From positions 221,379 through 285,378 of the forward strand of contig CALHAR010000005.1 of assembly GCA_937931645.1 (NCBI GenBank): 64,000 nucleotides of DNA. The letters are read 5' to 3'. This DNA is from an uncultured Alphaproteobacteria bacterium. GTDB taxonomy: Bacteria; Pseudomonadota; Alphaproteobacteria; Micavibrionales; Micavibrionaceae. Made by a program: the position numbers and the translations under genes. Positions 19,370-29,626 of this stretch are shown here, one piece after another; positions within the stretch are counted from its first letter, which is position 1; the number at the start of each line of letters is the position of its first letter. The notes below the pieces were generated by a model that was given only the letters and a program-made list of their open reading frames with translations, did not search any database and had not been told where the DNA came from.

Positions 19370-21292
19370 ATGAATAATCTCGGAAAAAACGTTGCTTTCT
19401 GGCTGGCTGTTGGCCTGCTATTGGCTGTCTTGCTGAATACATTTCAAAATGGACAGATAGGCGGCATTACCGCAAAAGAAGAAATCGCTTATAGTGATTT
19501 TATGGCGGATGCGCGTGAGGGCCGTGTTGGTGATATTTTAATCCGTGGACAGGATGTTACAGGTCATTATACCAATGGCGGTAAAGAATTTTCGGTGACC
19601 GTTCCTAATGGTGAAAACGTTGTTGAGCGTTTAGAGGGTAGCGGTGTCCGTATTCAGGCAAAAGAAGCCGATGGTGAAAAGTTAAGCATCTTCTCTGTCT
19701 TGTTATCATGGTTCCCAATGTTACTGCTTATTGGTGTGTGGATTTTCTTTATGCGTCAAATGCAAGGCAAAGGTGGTGGCGGTGCGATGGGCTTCGGGCG
19801 TAGTCGTGCGAAACTCCTCACGGAAAAACATGGTCGCGTTACATTTGATGATGTGGCAGGGATTGACGAAGCCAAAATTGAGCTTGAAGAAGTTGTTGAA
19901 TTTTTAAAAGACCCTGGCAAGTTTCAACGCCTTGGCGGTAAAATTCCAAAAGGGGCGTTACTTGTTGGTCCTCCGGGGACTGGTAAAACTTTAACCGCGC
20001 GTGCCGTTGCGGGGGAGGCGGAAGTACCGTTCTTTACAATTTCTGGGTCTGACTTTGTTGAAATGTTTGTTGGTGTTGGGGCGTCCCGTGTCCGTGATAT
20101 GTTTGAGCAAGCCAAGAAAAACGCACCTTGTATCATCTTTATTGATGAGATTGATGCTGTCGGTCGCCATCGTGGCGCGGGCCATGGTGGTGGTAATGAC
20201 GAGCGTGAGCAAACTTTGAACCAGCTCTTGGTTGAAATGGATGGGTTTGAAGCCAATGAAGGCGTGATCTTGATTGCCGCAACCAACCGTCCTGATGTTC
20301 TTGATCCTGCGCTTCTTCGTCCGGGTCGTTTTGATAGACAAATTGTTGTGCCGCTCCCTGATGTAACAGGGCGTGAGAAAATTTTAAAAGTTCACATGAA
20401 AAAAGTACCATTGGCAAGCAATGTTGACGCTAAAGTTTTGGCACGGGGAACGCCTGGTTTTTCTGGTGCTGACTTGGCTAACCTTGTTAATGAAGCTGCC
20501 TTGCTTGCCGCGCGTAGAGATAAACGTACCGTTGCGATGGATGTTTTTGAAGAGGCCAAAGATAAAATCATGATGGGGTCTGAGCGGAAATCTATGGTCA
20601 TGACAGAAGAAGAGAAAAAATTAACCGCTTACCATGAGGCTGGTCATGCGATTGTTGCCATTCATGAAGAAGAGTCTGACCCTATTCATAAGGCGACTAT
20701 TATCCCACGTGGCCGCGCGCTTGGTCTTGTGATGCGCTTACCAGAAGGGGATCGTATCTCCATGTCTCGCGCAAAATTGAAAGCAGATTTATCTGTGGCA
20801 ATGGGCGGACGTATTGCCGAAGAAATGATTTTCGGGGAAGAGGCCGTGACGACGGGTGCGTCTAGTGATATCCAAATGGCGACCGACACCGCGCGTAAGA
20901 TGGTCACCGAATGGGGGATGTCTGATAAATTAGGTCCGCTTCGTTACGTGAGCAACCAAGAAGAACTATTTTTGGGGCAGGCAAGTGGGTCGTCTAAAAA
21001 CATGTCTGATGATACAGCGGCATTGGTTGATTCTGAAATACGCGTTATCGTTGAAAATGCTTATGCTCGTGCGCAAGATATCTTGACCAAACATCTTGAC
21101 CAACTTCATACGTTGGCAAAAGCTTTGCTTGAGTTTGAGCTTCTAAGCGGTGATGAAATCAAAGATTTACTAGCAGGAAAAACCATTGAACGCCCTGATG
21201 AAGAAGATGAAACACCTCTTGATAAAGGGCCAACTTCTTCTGTGCCAAAAGCCAAAGGTGGTATCAGTGGCGCTGAACCTCAAGGGGTTTAA
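19370..21292 (+). CDS. ftsH: ATP-dependent zinc metalloprotease FtsH
   Basis: A 640-residue membrane-anchored AAA+ protease that degrades misfolded membrane proteins and short-lived regulators. It has two transmembrane helices (about 8-25 and 108-128) flanking a periplasmic loop. The AAA domain carries Walker A GPPGTGKT (200-207), Walker B FIDEID, and the arginine-finger region RPGRFDRQI. The peptidase domain carries the zinc site HEAGH (422-426) and a downstream Asp ligand. The C-terminal tail after about 600 is low-complexity. It is preceded by a 121-base gap and therefore probably has its own promoter. glmM follows 26 bases later. Confidence 0.98.
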   Translation: MNNLGKNVAFWLAVGLLLAVLLNTFQNGQIGGITAKEEIAYSDFMADAREGRVGDILIRGQDVTGHYTNGGKEFSVTVPNGENVVERLEGSGVRIQAKEADGEKLSIFSVLLSWFPMLLLIGVWIFFMRQMQGKGGGGAMGFGRSRAKLLTEKHGRVTFDDVAGIDEAKIELEEVVEFLKDPGKFQRLGGKIPKGALLVGPPGTGKTLTARAVAGEAEVPFFTISGSDFVEMFVGVGASRVRDMFEQAKKNAPCIIFIDEIDAVGRHRGAGHGGGNDEREQTLNQLLVEMDGFEANEGVILIAATNRPDVLDPALLRPGRFDRQIVVPLPDVTGREKILKVHMKKVPLASNVDAKVLARGTPGFSGADLANLVNEAALLAARRDKRTVAMDVFEEAKDKIMMGSERKSMVMTEEEKKLTAYHEAGHAIVAIHEEESDPIHKATIIPRGRALGLVMRLPEGDRISMSRAKLKADLSVAMGGRIAEEMIFGEEAVTTGASSDIQMATDTARKMVTEWGMSDKLGPLRYVSNQEELFLGQASGSSKNMSDDTAALVDSEIRVIVENAYARAQDILTKHLDQLHTLAKALLEFELLSGDEIKDLLAGKTIERPDEEDETPLDKGPTSSVPKAKGGISGAEPQGV

Positions 21293-21318
21293 CCGTCTAG
21301 TTTATTAGGGGCGCTTAC

Positions 21319-22680
21319 ATGACAAAAAAGTATTTTGGAACAGATGGTATTAGGGGGACAGCCAATCAATACCCGATGACCGCGGAAATGGCGATGAAGG
21401 TTGCTATGGCGACGGCGCATGTTTTACGCCTTCAGCAAGGGGCAAAGGGCAACGCTAAAATTATGAACCGTGTTGTGATTGGTAAAGATACACGCCTATC
21501 TGGTTATATGTTGGAGCAAGCCATGGCGGCGGGCTTTGTCGCAATGGGCATGGATGTTATTTTTACAGGACCTATCCCCACACCTGCTATTGCCCGTTTA
21601 ACCAACACTTTACGCGCCGATATTGGGGTAATGATTTCTGCCTCACATAACCCGTATCAAGATAATGGCATTAAAATTTTTGGCGCAGATGGGTATAAAT
21701 TATCTAATGAAGTAGAGCGTCAAATTGAAGAGATGGTTGAGCGCGATATGGAGGTTTTATTACCCCCTGCTGATAAAATTGGTAAAGCCACACAGTTGGA
21801 AGATGCCGCAGGGCGTTATATTGAATATATTAAAGGTAGCGTTCCTAAAGGTAAGACATTAGAGGCCATGAAAATTGTTGTCGATTGCGCGCATGGCGCG
21901 GCGTACAAGGTTGCGCCTAAAGTCCTGTGGGAGCTGGAGGCTGATGTTATCTCGATTGGTAATAGACCAAATGGGCGTAATATCAATGATGGGTTTGGCG
22001 CAACGGCGACTGAAAATTTACAAAAACGTGTTGTTGAAGAGGGCGCAGATATTGGTATCGCCCTTGATGGCGATGCAGATCGTTTAATTGTTGTTGATGA
22101 GCAAGGCAATAAAATTGATGGCGACCAATTATTGGGATTGCTGGCGGTTACCAAACGCGATGCTGGTTTTTTACAGGGCGGTGTTGTTGCGACAGTGATG
22201 TCGAACTTGGGTTTAGAACGTTTTTTTGAAAAAGAAAACATTCCCTTTAAACGGTCTGCCGTTGGTGATCGTTACGTTGTTGAAGATATGAAGGCCAATG
22301 GATTTAATATAGGCGGAGAACAATCAGGGCATATTATCTTGCAAGATTTTGGAACCACCGGTGATGGTTTGCTTGCTGCCCTTCAGGTTTTATTTATCTT
22401 ACGGGATAGCGGTAAAAAAGCGAGCGAGGTTTGCCATGTGTTTGATCCGTTGCCGCAGCTATTAAAAAATGTTCGTTATGCGGGGGAAACACCGCTGGAT
22501 AAAGATGATGTGAAGGTCGCGATTAAAAAATCAGAAGAAAAACTTAATGGCTCAGGACGTTTATTGGTGCGCGCCTCAGGGACGGAACCTCTTATCCGTG
22601 TAATGGCAGAAGGCGATGATAACGCCTTGGTTGAAAGCGTTGTGAATGATCTGTGTGGTATTATCGAGAAAGCGGCTTAA
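21319..22680 (+). CDS. glmM: Phosphoglucosamine mutase GlmM
   Basis: A 453-residue enzyme interconverting glucosamine-6-phosphate and glucosamine-1-phosphate on the way to UDP-GlcNAc, for peptidoglycan and lipopolysaccharide. The four phosphohexomutase regions are present: the phosphoserine loop [15 protein letters not shown] (Ser109), the Mg-binding [11 protein letters not shown], the specificity loop [12 protein letters not shown], and the phosphate-binding [15 protein letters not shown]. The length is normal. folP, which often separates ftsH and glmM in alphaproteobacteria, is missing here. The stop overlaps the convergent ArsC-like gene by 4 bases. Confidence 0.97.
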   Translation: MTKKYFGTDGIRGTANQYPMTAEMAMKVAMATAHVLRLQQGAKGNAKIMNRVVIGKDTRLSGYMLEQAMAAGFVAMGMDVIFTGPIPTPAIARLTNTLRADIGVMISASHNPYQDNGIKIFGADGYKLSNEVERQIEEMVERDMEVLLPPADKIGKATQLEDAAGRYIEYIKGSVPKGKTLEAMKIVVDCAHGAAYKVAPKVLWELEADVISIGNRPNGRNINDGFGATATENLQKRVVEEGADIGIALDGDADRLIVVDEQGNKIDGDQLLGLLAVTKRDAGFLQGGVVATVMSNLGLERFFEKENIPFKRSAVGDRYVVEDMKANGFNIGGEQSGHIILQDFGTTGDGLLAALQVLFILRDSGKKASEVCHVFDPLPQLLKNVRYAGETPLDKDDVKVAIKKSEEKLNGSGRLLVRASGTEPLIRVMAEGDDNALVESVVNDLCGIIEKAA

Positions 22681-23030
22681 TCTTTAAAAACATCGCCGTA
22701 TGTTTCTGTGTTAAACCCTAAAAATACTTTGCCTTTATAAACCATAAGCGGTCTTTTTATAAGTGATGCGTTCTCTACGGCAATGGCGATTGCCTTTTGT
22801 TCATTCATATTCTCTTGCACTGTTTTATCTAACTTTCTCCATGTCGTGCCACGTTGGTTGAGAGTTTTTTCCCATCCATGTTGTTTCATCGCTTCTTGTA
22901 AAACAGCCTTATCAACATTTTGTTTTTTATAGTCGTGAAACTCATAAGAAATATTGGCGGCCTCTAACCACTTGAAGGCTTTCTTCATCGTGTCGCAGTT
23001 CTTAATACCGTAAAGTGTTGGGGTGCTCAT
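22677..23030 (-). CDS. Spx/ArsC-like thioredoxin-fold protein (YffB type)
   Basis: A 117-residue thioredoxin-fold protein of the ArsC/Spx superfamily. [20 protein letters not shown] with a single N-terminal Cys, [10 protein letters not shown] near the end, and the absence of a second CxxC cysteine match the YffB subgroup, thought to act with glutathione but without an established substrate. I use ATG 23030 rather than the longer frame because the 22 extra residues (arginine-rich, up to GIK) do not align with the family, and AGG lies 7 bases upstream of this ATG. It is convergent with glmM and not in an operon. Confidence 0.85.
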   Translation of the reverse strand: MSTPTLYGIKNCDTMKKAFKWLEAANISYEFHDYKKQNVDKAVLQEAMKQHGWEKTLNQRGTTWRKLDKTVQENMNEQKAIAIAVENASLIKRPLMVYKGKVFLGFNTETYGDVFKD

Positions 23031-23211
23031 TTTTATGCCTTTGAATTTAGGTGTTATATAAGTTGAGATGTTAAGAAAGCGGGCGCACGCACGCAAGAGT
23101 TAAAAAGAGAGAGGTTGTCTTTATATTGCCATAACTAATAAAATATTACTCTATAATAACCTTTTTCTTTCCGTTGTTTTTTAAGATTAAAACCGCTAAA
23201 ACGTAAGAGAT

Positions 23212-24282
23212 ATGACGCAAATAAATTCTTCTTTGTTGCCTAATGGCTTAAAAGACCTTTTGCCGCCTGAGGCTGAGAAGGAAGCGCATATTATCAATTT
23301 TTTAATGCAGGAATTCTCTAAGTTTGGCTATGGACGGGTGAAACCGCCTCTGGTTGAATTTGAAGAAAGCTTGCTATCCGAAGGTCCGGGCAAAGCATTG
23401 GCGCGCCATACTTTCCGTTTGATGGACCCTGTCTCGCAACGTATGATGGGGGTTCGGGCTGATACAACGGCGCAGATTGCGCGTATTTCTCAATCCAGAT
23501 TGGGCGATGAAACACGTCCACTACGCCTGTCTTATGCCGCCGATGTTTTAAAAGTAAATGGCACGCAATTACGCCCCGAACGACAATTTTGTCAGGTGGG
23601 TTGTGAGATGATTGGCGTTGATACCATTCAAGATGACGTTGAAATATGTTTGACCGCGCTAAACGGTCTTCACAAAATAGGCGTTGAAAACCTATCTATT
23701 GATCTGACTATTCCCGCCTTGGTTGATGATCTATTCCAAGCCTTTAATATTGATGAACAAACGCAAGAAAATTTAAATAAGCTTCTGCAAAAGCGCGAGC
23801 GTGATGGCTTGAAGAAAATAAAGTCTGAAATAACAGACTGCCTTGTCGGTTTATTGGATGCGTCTGGTGTGGCGTCAGAGGCGATTGAAAAGTTACAAAA
23901 AGTAAATATACCTGATGAAGGCAAGCATAATATTTCCAACCTTAAAGATGTATATCAAGAGTTGATGATTGCGTTAAAAGCCTATGAACTGACCAATATT
24001 AATATCACGATTGACCTTGTTGAGCGTCGCGGTTTTGATTACCAAAATGGCATTAGCTTCACGTTATTTTCATCACAATCGCGCGGAGCATTGGGGCGTG
24101 GTGGCCGCTATCTTATCGCCGAAGGTGAGAGCGCAAGCGGCTTTACCCTTTATATGGACAGCTTGCTAGAGGTAAGCACTATAACGTTAGACAAGAATGA
24201 AAAATCAGTGCCACAGGGCAGTGATTGGGAAGAAATTAAACAATTACAAGATGCTGGTTACCAAGTATCTCGTGTGAAATAA
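23212..24282 (+). CDS. hisZ: ATP phosphoribosyltransferase regulatory subunit HisZ
   Basis: A 356-residue catalytically inactive paralogue of histidyl-tRNA synthetase that forms the hetero-octameric first enzyme of histidine biosynthesis with short-form HisG. The class II synthetase core can be followed: LLPNGLKDLLPPEAEKE, motif 2 region VGVRADTTAQIARI, LRPERQFCQVGCEMIG, and a late FDYQNGISFTLF with RGALGRGGRY. It lacks the anticodon-binding domain and ends soon after the core, as expected for HisZ rather than HisS. The matching short HisG is at 60340. hisZ followed directly by purA is a recurrent alphaproteobacterial pair. Confidence 0.93.
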   Translation: MTQINSSLLPNGLKDLLPPEAEKEAHIINFLMQEFSKFGYGRVKPPLVEFEESLLSEGPGKALARHTFRLMDPVSQRMMGVRADTTAQIARISQSRLGDETRPLRLSYAADVLKVNGTQLRPERQFCQVGCEMIGVDTIQDDVEICLTALNGLHKIGVENLSIDLTIPALVDDLFQAFNIDEQTQENLNKLLQKRERDGLKKIKSEITDCLVGLLDASGVASEAIEKLQKVNIPDEGKHNISNLKDVYQELMIALKAYELTNINITIDLVERRGFDYQNGISFTLFSSQSRGALGRGGRYLIAEGESASGFTLYMDSLLEVSTITLDKNEKSVPQGSDWEEIKQLQDAGYQVSRVK

Positions 24283-24333
24283 CGCTAAATAACAGGTTTT
24301 TAAATAATAGATCTTTAACAAAAGGAAAAAGCT

Positions 24334-25626
24334 ATGTCGAATGTTGCCGTGATCGGTTCCCAATGGGGTGATGAAGGAAAAGGAAAAATTGTTGATGTCT
24401 TGTCAAAAGAGGCGGACATGGTTGTGCGTTTCCAAGGGGGGCATAATGCCGGACATACCTTGGTTATTGATGGTGTAACGTATAAACTTCATTTACTTCC
24501 TTCAGGAATTGTCCGTCCAGGAAAAATGTCGGTGATTGGTAATGGTGTTGTTGTTGATCCCAAAGCCTTACTGACAGAGATTGAAACTGTCAAAGCGCAA
24601 GGCATTGATGTGACTTCTGACAATCTTTTGCTGGCAGAAAACGCGACCTTGATTCTTCCCGTTCACCCTGCGCTTGATGTTGCGATGGAAGAGGCACGCG
24701 GTGCTAAGAAAATCGGCACAACGGGACGCGGTATCGGTCTTGCTTATGAAGATAAGGTGGCACGCCGTGCTATCCGTGTTTGTGATTTGGCGCACCCTGA
24801 ATACCTAAAAGAACGTATTGAAAACATGCTGAACCATCATAACGTCTTGTTAAAAGGTATGGGCGCAGAAGAAATGAGCGTGACAGCAGTTTATGATGAG
24901 CTAATGAGTGTGGCTGATAAAATCTTGGCATATTCAGGTGTCGCATGGAGAGCGATTGATGACGCCGATAAAGCAGGTAAGAAGATTCTGTTTGAAGGCG
25001 CGCAAGGTCACTTCCTTGATGTTGATCATGGAACATACCCTTTTGTGACTTCATCAAATACAGTTGCGGCGCAAGCGGCGGCGGGGGCTGGTGTTGGCTC
25101 AAAGAAAATTGGTTATGTGCTGGGTATTACCAAGGCCTATACCACGCGTGTAGGTTCGGGCCCTTTCCCGACGGAGCTTCACGATGCGGTCGGTGAAGAG
25201 ATTGGTAAAAAAGGCCATGAATTTGGAACGTCAACAGGGCGTAAGCGTCGCTGTGGTTGGTTTGATGCCGTTTTGGTGCGTCAGGCAATTAAAACCGGTG
25301 GTATTGATGGTATTGCTTTGACCAAAATGGATGTCTTGGATGGCTTTGATGAAATAAAAGTTTGTGTGGCTTATGAGTTAAATGGGACGCGTATTGATTA
25401 CTTGCCTGCTTCAACGGTTGATCAAGCTAATATTAAACCTGTCTATGAAACAATTAAAGGGTGGTCTGATACCTCGCAAGGGGCGCGTAGCTGGGCAGAG
25501 ATTCCTGCCGAGGCCGTTAAATATGTACGTTATATTGAGGAGTTAATTGAAGCGCCAGTGGCGTTACTTTCAACCAGCCCTGATCGCGATGATACAATTT
25601 TGATGCAAGATCCTTTTAGATCCTAA
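24334..25626 (+). CDS. purA: Adenylosuccinate synthetase PurA
   Basis: A 430-residue enzyme that joins IMP and aspartate using GTP, committing IMP to AMP synthesis. The N-terminal nucleotide loop [23 protein letters not shown], the IMP-binding [21 protein letters not shown], the switch region and [15 protein letters not shown] are present, and TKMDVLDG provides the base-specificity motif. The length is standard. AAAGGAAAAAGCT before the ATG is a strong ribosome-binding site. It lies 51 bases after hisZ and is likely co-transcribed with it. Confidence 0.98.
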   Translation: MSNVAVIGSQWGDEGKGKIVDVLSKEADMVVRFQGGHNAGHTLVIDGVTYKLHLLPSGIVRPGKMSVIGNGVVVDPKALLTEIETVKAQGIDVTSDNLLLAENATLILPVHPALDVAMEEARGAKKIGTTGRGIGLAYEDKVARRAIRVCDLAHPEYLKERIENMLNHHNVLLKGMGAEEMSVTAVYDELMSVADKILAYSGVAWRAIDDADKAGKKILFEGAQGHFLDVDHGTYPFVTSSNTVAAQAAAGAGVGSKKIGYVLGITKAYTTRVGSGPFPTELHDAVGEEIGKKGHEFGTSTGRKRRCGWFDAVLVRQAIKTGGIDGIALTKMDVLDGFDEIKVCVAYELNGTRIDYLPASTVDQANIKPVYETIKGWSDTSQGARSWAEIPAEAVKYVRYIEELIEAPVALLSTSPDRDDTILMQDPFRS

Positions 25627-25634
25627 TCAATATC

Positions 25635-25748
25635 TTAATATTGATGTGTAATGTTATTGGTTTCCATAGAATTTAAGGTTGATTTACATTCGGGGCAAAG
25701 CGATTTAGAATAGGAAACTGGCTCTTGCCCGTTCTTTTCTAACCGCAT
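25635..25748 (-). CDS. Possible small CPEC-containing protein (37 aa)
   Basis: The minus strand between purA and the pseudokinase gene has an ATG-initiated frame of 37 residues (ATG at 25748, stop 25635-25637). It has a basic N-terminus, SYSKSLCPECKSTL in the middle and a polar end. CPEC resembles half of a zinc or iron-sulfur site. The frame is convergent with purA and fills an otherwise empty gap, but the ribosome-binding site is weak. It may be a small protein, a remnant of a larger gene, or chance. Confidence 0.35.
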   Translation of the reverse strand: MRLEKNGQEPVSYSKSLCPECKSTLNSMETNNITHQY

Positions 25749-25759
25749 TTCTCAATGAT

Positions 25760-27832
25760 ATGACCGATAAACCTGAACCCACAAAGACTAAAAAACCCGA
25801 AAAAGGTCAAAAAACACCAGAAAAGGATCTTTCTGGTGATAAGGATATTGTTCTTAATGGTAATTATCGCCTCATTGCGGAAGAGCCGCTTTCTTATTTA
25901 GATAAAGGAAAAATAAAAGCTTATCGCGCCATGGGAAATACCCAACATGGGGCAAATTTATTTGCGCTGATCTGTGATAAATCCATGACTCCTCGTTTTC
26001 AAAGTAAAACGAAATACATGAACATTAGTAACCCTAATCTATGTAAGTTGGTGCAATCTGGAAAAATTTTCTGGCCGAGTGAAAAGCAAGAACGTTATTG
26101 TTTTGTTTATGAAGATACAATCGGCCAACCTATTATAAAACGTGACGATAAAAACCCTGCCTTGGGGTGGAAACCTGAAAATATTTTATCAAATATTGTT
26201 GACCCCATGGTGACGGTTTTAAAAGAGTTTAGGAATAAAGAATTATCACATGGTGAAATTTGGCCTGGTAATATGTTTGATGGGGGGTCAAAAGCAGGAC
26301 AAAAAATTAATCTTGGTGAGTGTTTATCCTCGCCTGCCTCTTCAAACATGCCTGCTTTGTATGAGCCTATAGAGCGTGCCCTAGCTGACCCCATGGGACG
26401 CGGGCCAGGTGATATTTCTAGTGATATTTACGCTTTGGGAGCTTCTTTGGCGGTCATGTTGCGTTCAGAAAATCCGATGAAGGGGCAGACTGATGCTCAG
26501 ATTATTGAACATAAGATTGAAAAAGGTAGTTACGCTACATTACTTGGTAAAGAAAGATTAAGCGGTGCTATCTTAGAATTATTGCGCGGCCTTTTATATG
26601 ATGATACCGCGCAACGCTGGACGATTGACGATATAGAAGCGTGGCAAGATGGACGACGTTTGAGTCCAAAGCAATCGCCAAAGCGCGCAAAAGCAACGCG
26701 GCCTATTATGTTTCAAGACAAAAAATATACACGCCCTGAATTACTCGCAAAAGATTTATTTCATGATGCCGATCAAGCGGCGAAGCTGATAGAAAATAAT
26801 GAAATGGATCAATGGGTTGATCGAGCGATTGAAGATAAATTAATTAAAAGCAGATTAGAGCAATCGCTACAAGATATCGCGGGGTATGAACGCGGTGGAA
26901 GTTATAATAATCGGGCGACGGTTGCCGTTGCTCATGCGCTTTACCCTGATTGCTGCGTTCAATATAAAAGTGTGAGCTTCCACCCTCAGGGATTTGGTAA
27001 ATATTTAACGCAAAGTTATGTGGAGAGTAAAAATATCGAACCATTCGTTGAAACAATACGATATAGCTTTATTGCGCCGATTATCCATGAATCTAATATG
27101 CTTGATAAATCAACGTTACTCTCAAATTTTGAATTATCGAGAAATTATTTAAACCAAAAATCATTAAATGCGGGGTTTGAAAGATGCTTATATATCATGG
27201 ATCCAGAGGCACCTTGCTTAAGCCCGATATTAGATAAATACTATGTGCAAACATCGATGGATATGATGAATGCTTTTGAAGATATTTGTCAAAAATCTTT
27301 GAAGGCAACTATTTTATTTGACCGACATGTCATTTCATTCTTATCGGCTAAAGATAGACAGAATATTGATCCTTATTTATCTGAGTTATCTACAAATGAC
27401 CCAAGAAAAAAGATATTGGCGCAATTGAAGATTTTAGCAACGATACAAAAGAGATTAAACCTTGATTATTATCCGGCTATTGCACAGTGGATCTTGAAAA
27501 GCTTTGACCCTGTTTTAAGTTATTTTCATGATAGTAAAAAAAGTGAAACTTTAAAGTCGAAAGTTGAAAAACTGGCTAAAGAAGGCAATTTGCAAGGGAT
27601 GGCGGCTTTATTTGATAGTCCTAATTTATATGGGCATGATGTCGAAAACTTCTTTCAGGCAAAAAAACATTATAAGAAACTAGAAGATGAGAAAAAATTA
27701 ATAGAAAAAGAATTGGCAAAAGGAAATCGCTATGGACAAAATACAGGTAGGCAGGTTGCCTCTGTTATATCGATGGGGTTTGCTTTTTTAATTATGGGGT
27801 TTTCTATTTATAAAACTTTTTTAGGTGGATAA
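25760..27832 (+). CDS. Membrane-anchored protein-kinase-like protein, probable pseudokinase
   Basis: A 690-residue protein with a eukaryotic-type kinase-like domain at about 35-305 and a long C-terminal region. The later kinase landmarks are recognisable: HGEIWPGN at 164-171 occupies the place of HRDLKPxN, INLGE at 183-187 that of the DFG motif, SDIYALG at 221-227 is subdomain IX, and DDTAQRWTIDDIEAW matches the last subdomain. The catalytic Asp of HRD is Glu, the Lys is Trp and the DFG Asp is Asn, so phosphotransfer is doubtful. No glycine-rich loop is clear. A single transmembrane helix (about 666-685) ends the protein. It probably precedes the next membrane protein in one operon, just upstream of the Tad genes. 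Confidence 0.72.
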   Translation: MTDKPEPTKTKKPEKGQKTPEKDLSGDKDIVLNGNYRLIAEEPLSYLDKGKIKAYRAMGNTQHGANLFALICDKSMTPRFQSKTKYMNISNPNLCKLVQSGKIFWPSEKQERYCFVYEDTIGQPIIKRDDKNPALGWKPENILSNIVDPMVTVLKEFRNKELSHGEIWPGNMFDGGSKAGQKINLGECLSSPASSNMPALYEPIERALADPMGRGPGDISSDIYALGASLAVMLRSENPMKGQTDAQIIEHKIEKGSYATLLGKERLSGAILELLRGLLYDDTAQRWTIDDIEAWQDGRRLSPKQSPKRAKATRPIMFQDKKYTRPELLAKDLFHDADQAAKLIENNEMDQWVDRAIEDKLIKSRLEQSLQDIAGYERGGSYNNRATVAVAHALYPDCCVQYKSVSFHPQGFGKYLTQSYVESKNIEPFVETIRYSFIAPIIHESNMLDKSTLLSNFELSRNYLNQKSLNAGFERCLYIMDPEAPCLSPILDKYYVQTSMDMMNAFEDICQKSLKATILFDRHVISFLSAKDRQNIDPYLSELSTNDPRKKILAQLKILATIQKRLNLDYYPAIAQWILKSFDPVLSYFHDSKKSETLKSKVEKLAKEGNLQGMAALFDSPNLYGHDVENFFQAKKHYKKLEDEKKLIEKELAKGNRYGQNTGRQVASVISMGFAFLIMGFSIYKTFLGG

Positions 27833-27833
27833 A

Positions 27834-28379
27834 TTGGCTAAGAAGAAGAAAAAAAATAAACAGAATAAGGGTAAGAAGTCTATTTTGACGTTCAAAACTT
27901 TGTTTTTTTCGTTTTTGTTTGTTATTGGCTGTATTTTATATCTGCCATCGGTTGTTTTACTTTTTGTTGGGATGCTACCAACACTTATTGTCTATTCGAC
28001 AGATAATCAACCCGGGAAAAATAAGACATTCACAATCGGCGCGCTTAATTTTTCAGGGTGTTTTTATTACTTAATTAATATTTGGGGGCATTCTCACCCT
28101 ATGGATAGGGCCGTGGATTATTTGTCTGACCCTATGACGATTGTAGTTATCTATTCAACTGCGGCTTTGGGATATTTGATAGATTATATGGCGACGCTGT
28201 TTGTTTCTTCAATTTTAAGACAAAAAAGTCTTTTACGACTTGAAAAAATAGAAAAAGAGAAGAAAAAATTAGAAGGTAGGTGGGGCACGAAGGTCAATGG
28301 CGAGCGGCGCTTGGATGATGATGGTTTTCCCCTTGATATAGGTGGTGACGCCAGTGATAGTGCGGAAGAAAGCGCGTAA
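27834..28379 (+). CDS. Hypothetical membrane protein next to the pseudokinase
   Basis: About 181 residues, unrecognised. A very basic N-terminus (nine lysines in the first fifteen residues) is followed by two close hydrophobic segments and a third and fourth at about 80-125, then a charged coiled-coil-like LLRLEKIEKEKKKLEG and an acidic tail. TTG 27834 is preferred because AGGTGG at 27823-27828 lies 5 bases upstream; GTG 27825 in the same frame is an alternative and would overlap the pseudokinase stop. The tight spacing suggests that the two proteins form a membrane pair. The 125 bases that follow hold no other gene. Confidence 0.65.
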   Translation: MAKKKKKNKQNKGKKSILTFKTLFFSFLFVIGCILYLPSVVLLFVGMLPTLIVYSTDNQPGKNKTFTIGALNFSGCFYYLINIWGHSHPMDRAVDYLSDPMTIVVIYSTAALGYLIDYMATLFVSSILRQKSLLRLEKIEKEKKKLEGRWGTKVNGERRLDDDGFPLDIGGDASDSAEESA

Positions 28380-28504
28380 TTCTTAATCTTTCTTTAAAGG
28401 AAAGAGATGTATAATAGACCTATTATTAATAATTTCAGGGCATGTCTTCCTTATAAGGTTGGCGTGCTTTTCACATTTAAGCCATAGAAAAATTTTAATT
28501 AAAT

Positions 28505-29044
28505 ATGTTTAAAATACCATATAAAAAATTATTACTTTGGCAACGTAACAAAGACGGTGCAACAGCGGTTGAATTTTCGCTTGTTGGTATTCCTTTTATT
28601 TTAATGGTCATTGGTATTATTGAGATGGCTTTGATGTTTGCCTCACAAAGTTTGTTGGAGGCCTCTACGGCAGAAGGGGCGCGGCAAATACGGACAGGGG
28701 CGGTACAGCAAGGGGGCGGTGAAACGCTATTTCAAAATACCTTATGTGACTATGCCAGTATCTTTATTGATTGTGATGATCTGCAATATCAGGTCGTGTC
28801 TATCCCTTCTTTTGAAGAGGCACAAAACTTTCCAGATGTCTCATTTGATGATGAGGGAAACCTTGAAGATCAAACCTTTGATGCTGGCGGTGTTAGTGAT
28901 GTCGTGATGATACGAACCGCCTTTAAATATGCCATTAAAACCCCGATGATGCGGTTTATTTTAACCAATAATAGTGACGGTAATAGAATTTTATTATCAA
29001 CGGTTGTTTTGCAAACCGAACCGTATGAGTTTGAAGAAGAATAA
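28505..29044 (+). CDS. tadE: TadE-like pseudopilin
   Basis: A 179-residue minor pseudopilin of the Tad (tight adherence) pilus. After a basic leader comes G-ATAVEFSLVGIPFILMVIGIIEMALMFASQ, the TadE-type prepilin peptidase site with Glu at +5 followed by one transmembrane helix. The remaining 130 residues would lie in the periplasm. It opens a run of three TadE/F/G-type genes. The next gene starts one base after its stop. Confidence 0.87.
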   Translation: MFKIPYKKLLLWQRNKDGATAVEFSLVGIPFILMVIGIIEMALMFASQSLLEASTAEGARQIRTGAVQQGGGETLFQNTLCDYASIFIDCDDLQYQVVSIPSFEEAQNFPDVSFDDEGNLEDQTFDAGGVSDVVMIRTAFKYAIKTPMMRFILTNNSDGNRILLSTVVLQTEPYEFEEE

Positions 29045-29045
29045 A

Positions 29046-29594
29046 ATGATTAAATATTTTTTAAAAAAAATGAGAACAAGTCGTTACGTTCAAGATGAAA
29101 GGGGGCTATCCCTTGTTGAGATGGCGGTCTTATTTCCTGTGTTATTATCTATGATGATGGCGGTTTATGACTTAGGGCAAGGGATCGTAGTTAACCAAAA
29201 AACAATCGCCGCGTCGCAAGTCATTGCCGATTTAATAACGCGACCAGAAACCGTTGATACAGCAACGATTGCAGATATCGTAAATGCGGGTGAGCTTGCT
29301 TTAGCGCCATATTCAACCACCGCTTTTGGCTATGACATAGCCAGCGTTATCTTTGATGAAGATGCTGATCCTGTTGTTTTATGGCGCGTTACAGAGAATA
29401 TGGATTCTTCTGATTCGGCTATTGATTCAACGTTTGGTCTGGGTGAAGAAGGTGAAGGCGTTGTTGTGGTCAGTGTTACGTATGAATATATCCCCTATTT
29501 CAGCAGTTTTATTATTGATCGTTTTGATATGACTGAGCGTGCTTTTTTACGGGGAAGAAAAAGTGCAATTATTACCTGTACAGATTGTCCTTAA
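29046..29594 (+). CDS. TadE/TadF-like pseudopilin
   Basis: About 182 residues. ATG 29046 sits directly behind the stop of the preceding gene; the frame is open further upstream but inside that gene. DERGLSLVEMAVLFPVLLSMMMAVYDLGQGIVVNQK has the G-xxxxE pattern and single N-terminal membrane helix of TadE/TadF proteins, followed by a periplasmic domain with an acidic, Ser/Asp-rich C-terminal half and a CxxC end (ITCTDCP). It probably co-assembles with the neighbouring TadE- and TadG-type proteins as minor pilins. TadE and TadF are not reliably separable here. Confidence 0.83.
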   Translation: MIKYFLKKMRTSRYVQDERGLSLVEMAVLFPVLLSMMMAVYDLGQGIVVNQKTIAASQVIADLITRPETVDTATIADIVNAGELALAPYSTTAFGYDIASVIFDEDADPVVLWRVTENMDSSDSAIDSTFGLGEEGEGVVVVSVTYEYIPYFSSFIIDRFDMTERAFLRGRKSAIITCTDCP

Positions 29595-29626
29595 AATAAA
29601 AAAATATAAAATAAAAAGGCGACAGC

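Noticed and set aside
19924..20417. Several 90-120-codon frames antisense to and within ftsH
   Set aside because: They shadow the highly conserved AAA domain of ftsH; codon bias of the sense gene explains them.
25626..25646. ATCAATAT-CTTA-ATATTGAT hairpin after purA as a terminator
   Set aside because: The stem is entirely weak apart from two G-C pairs and no T tract follows, so termination is not supported.
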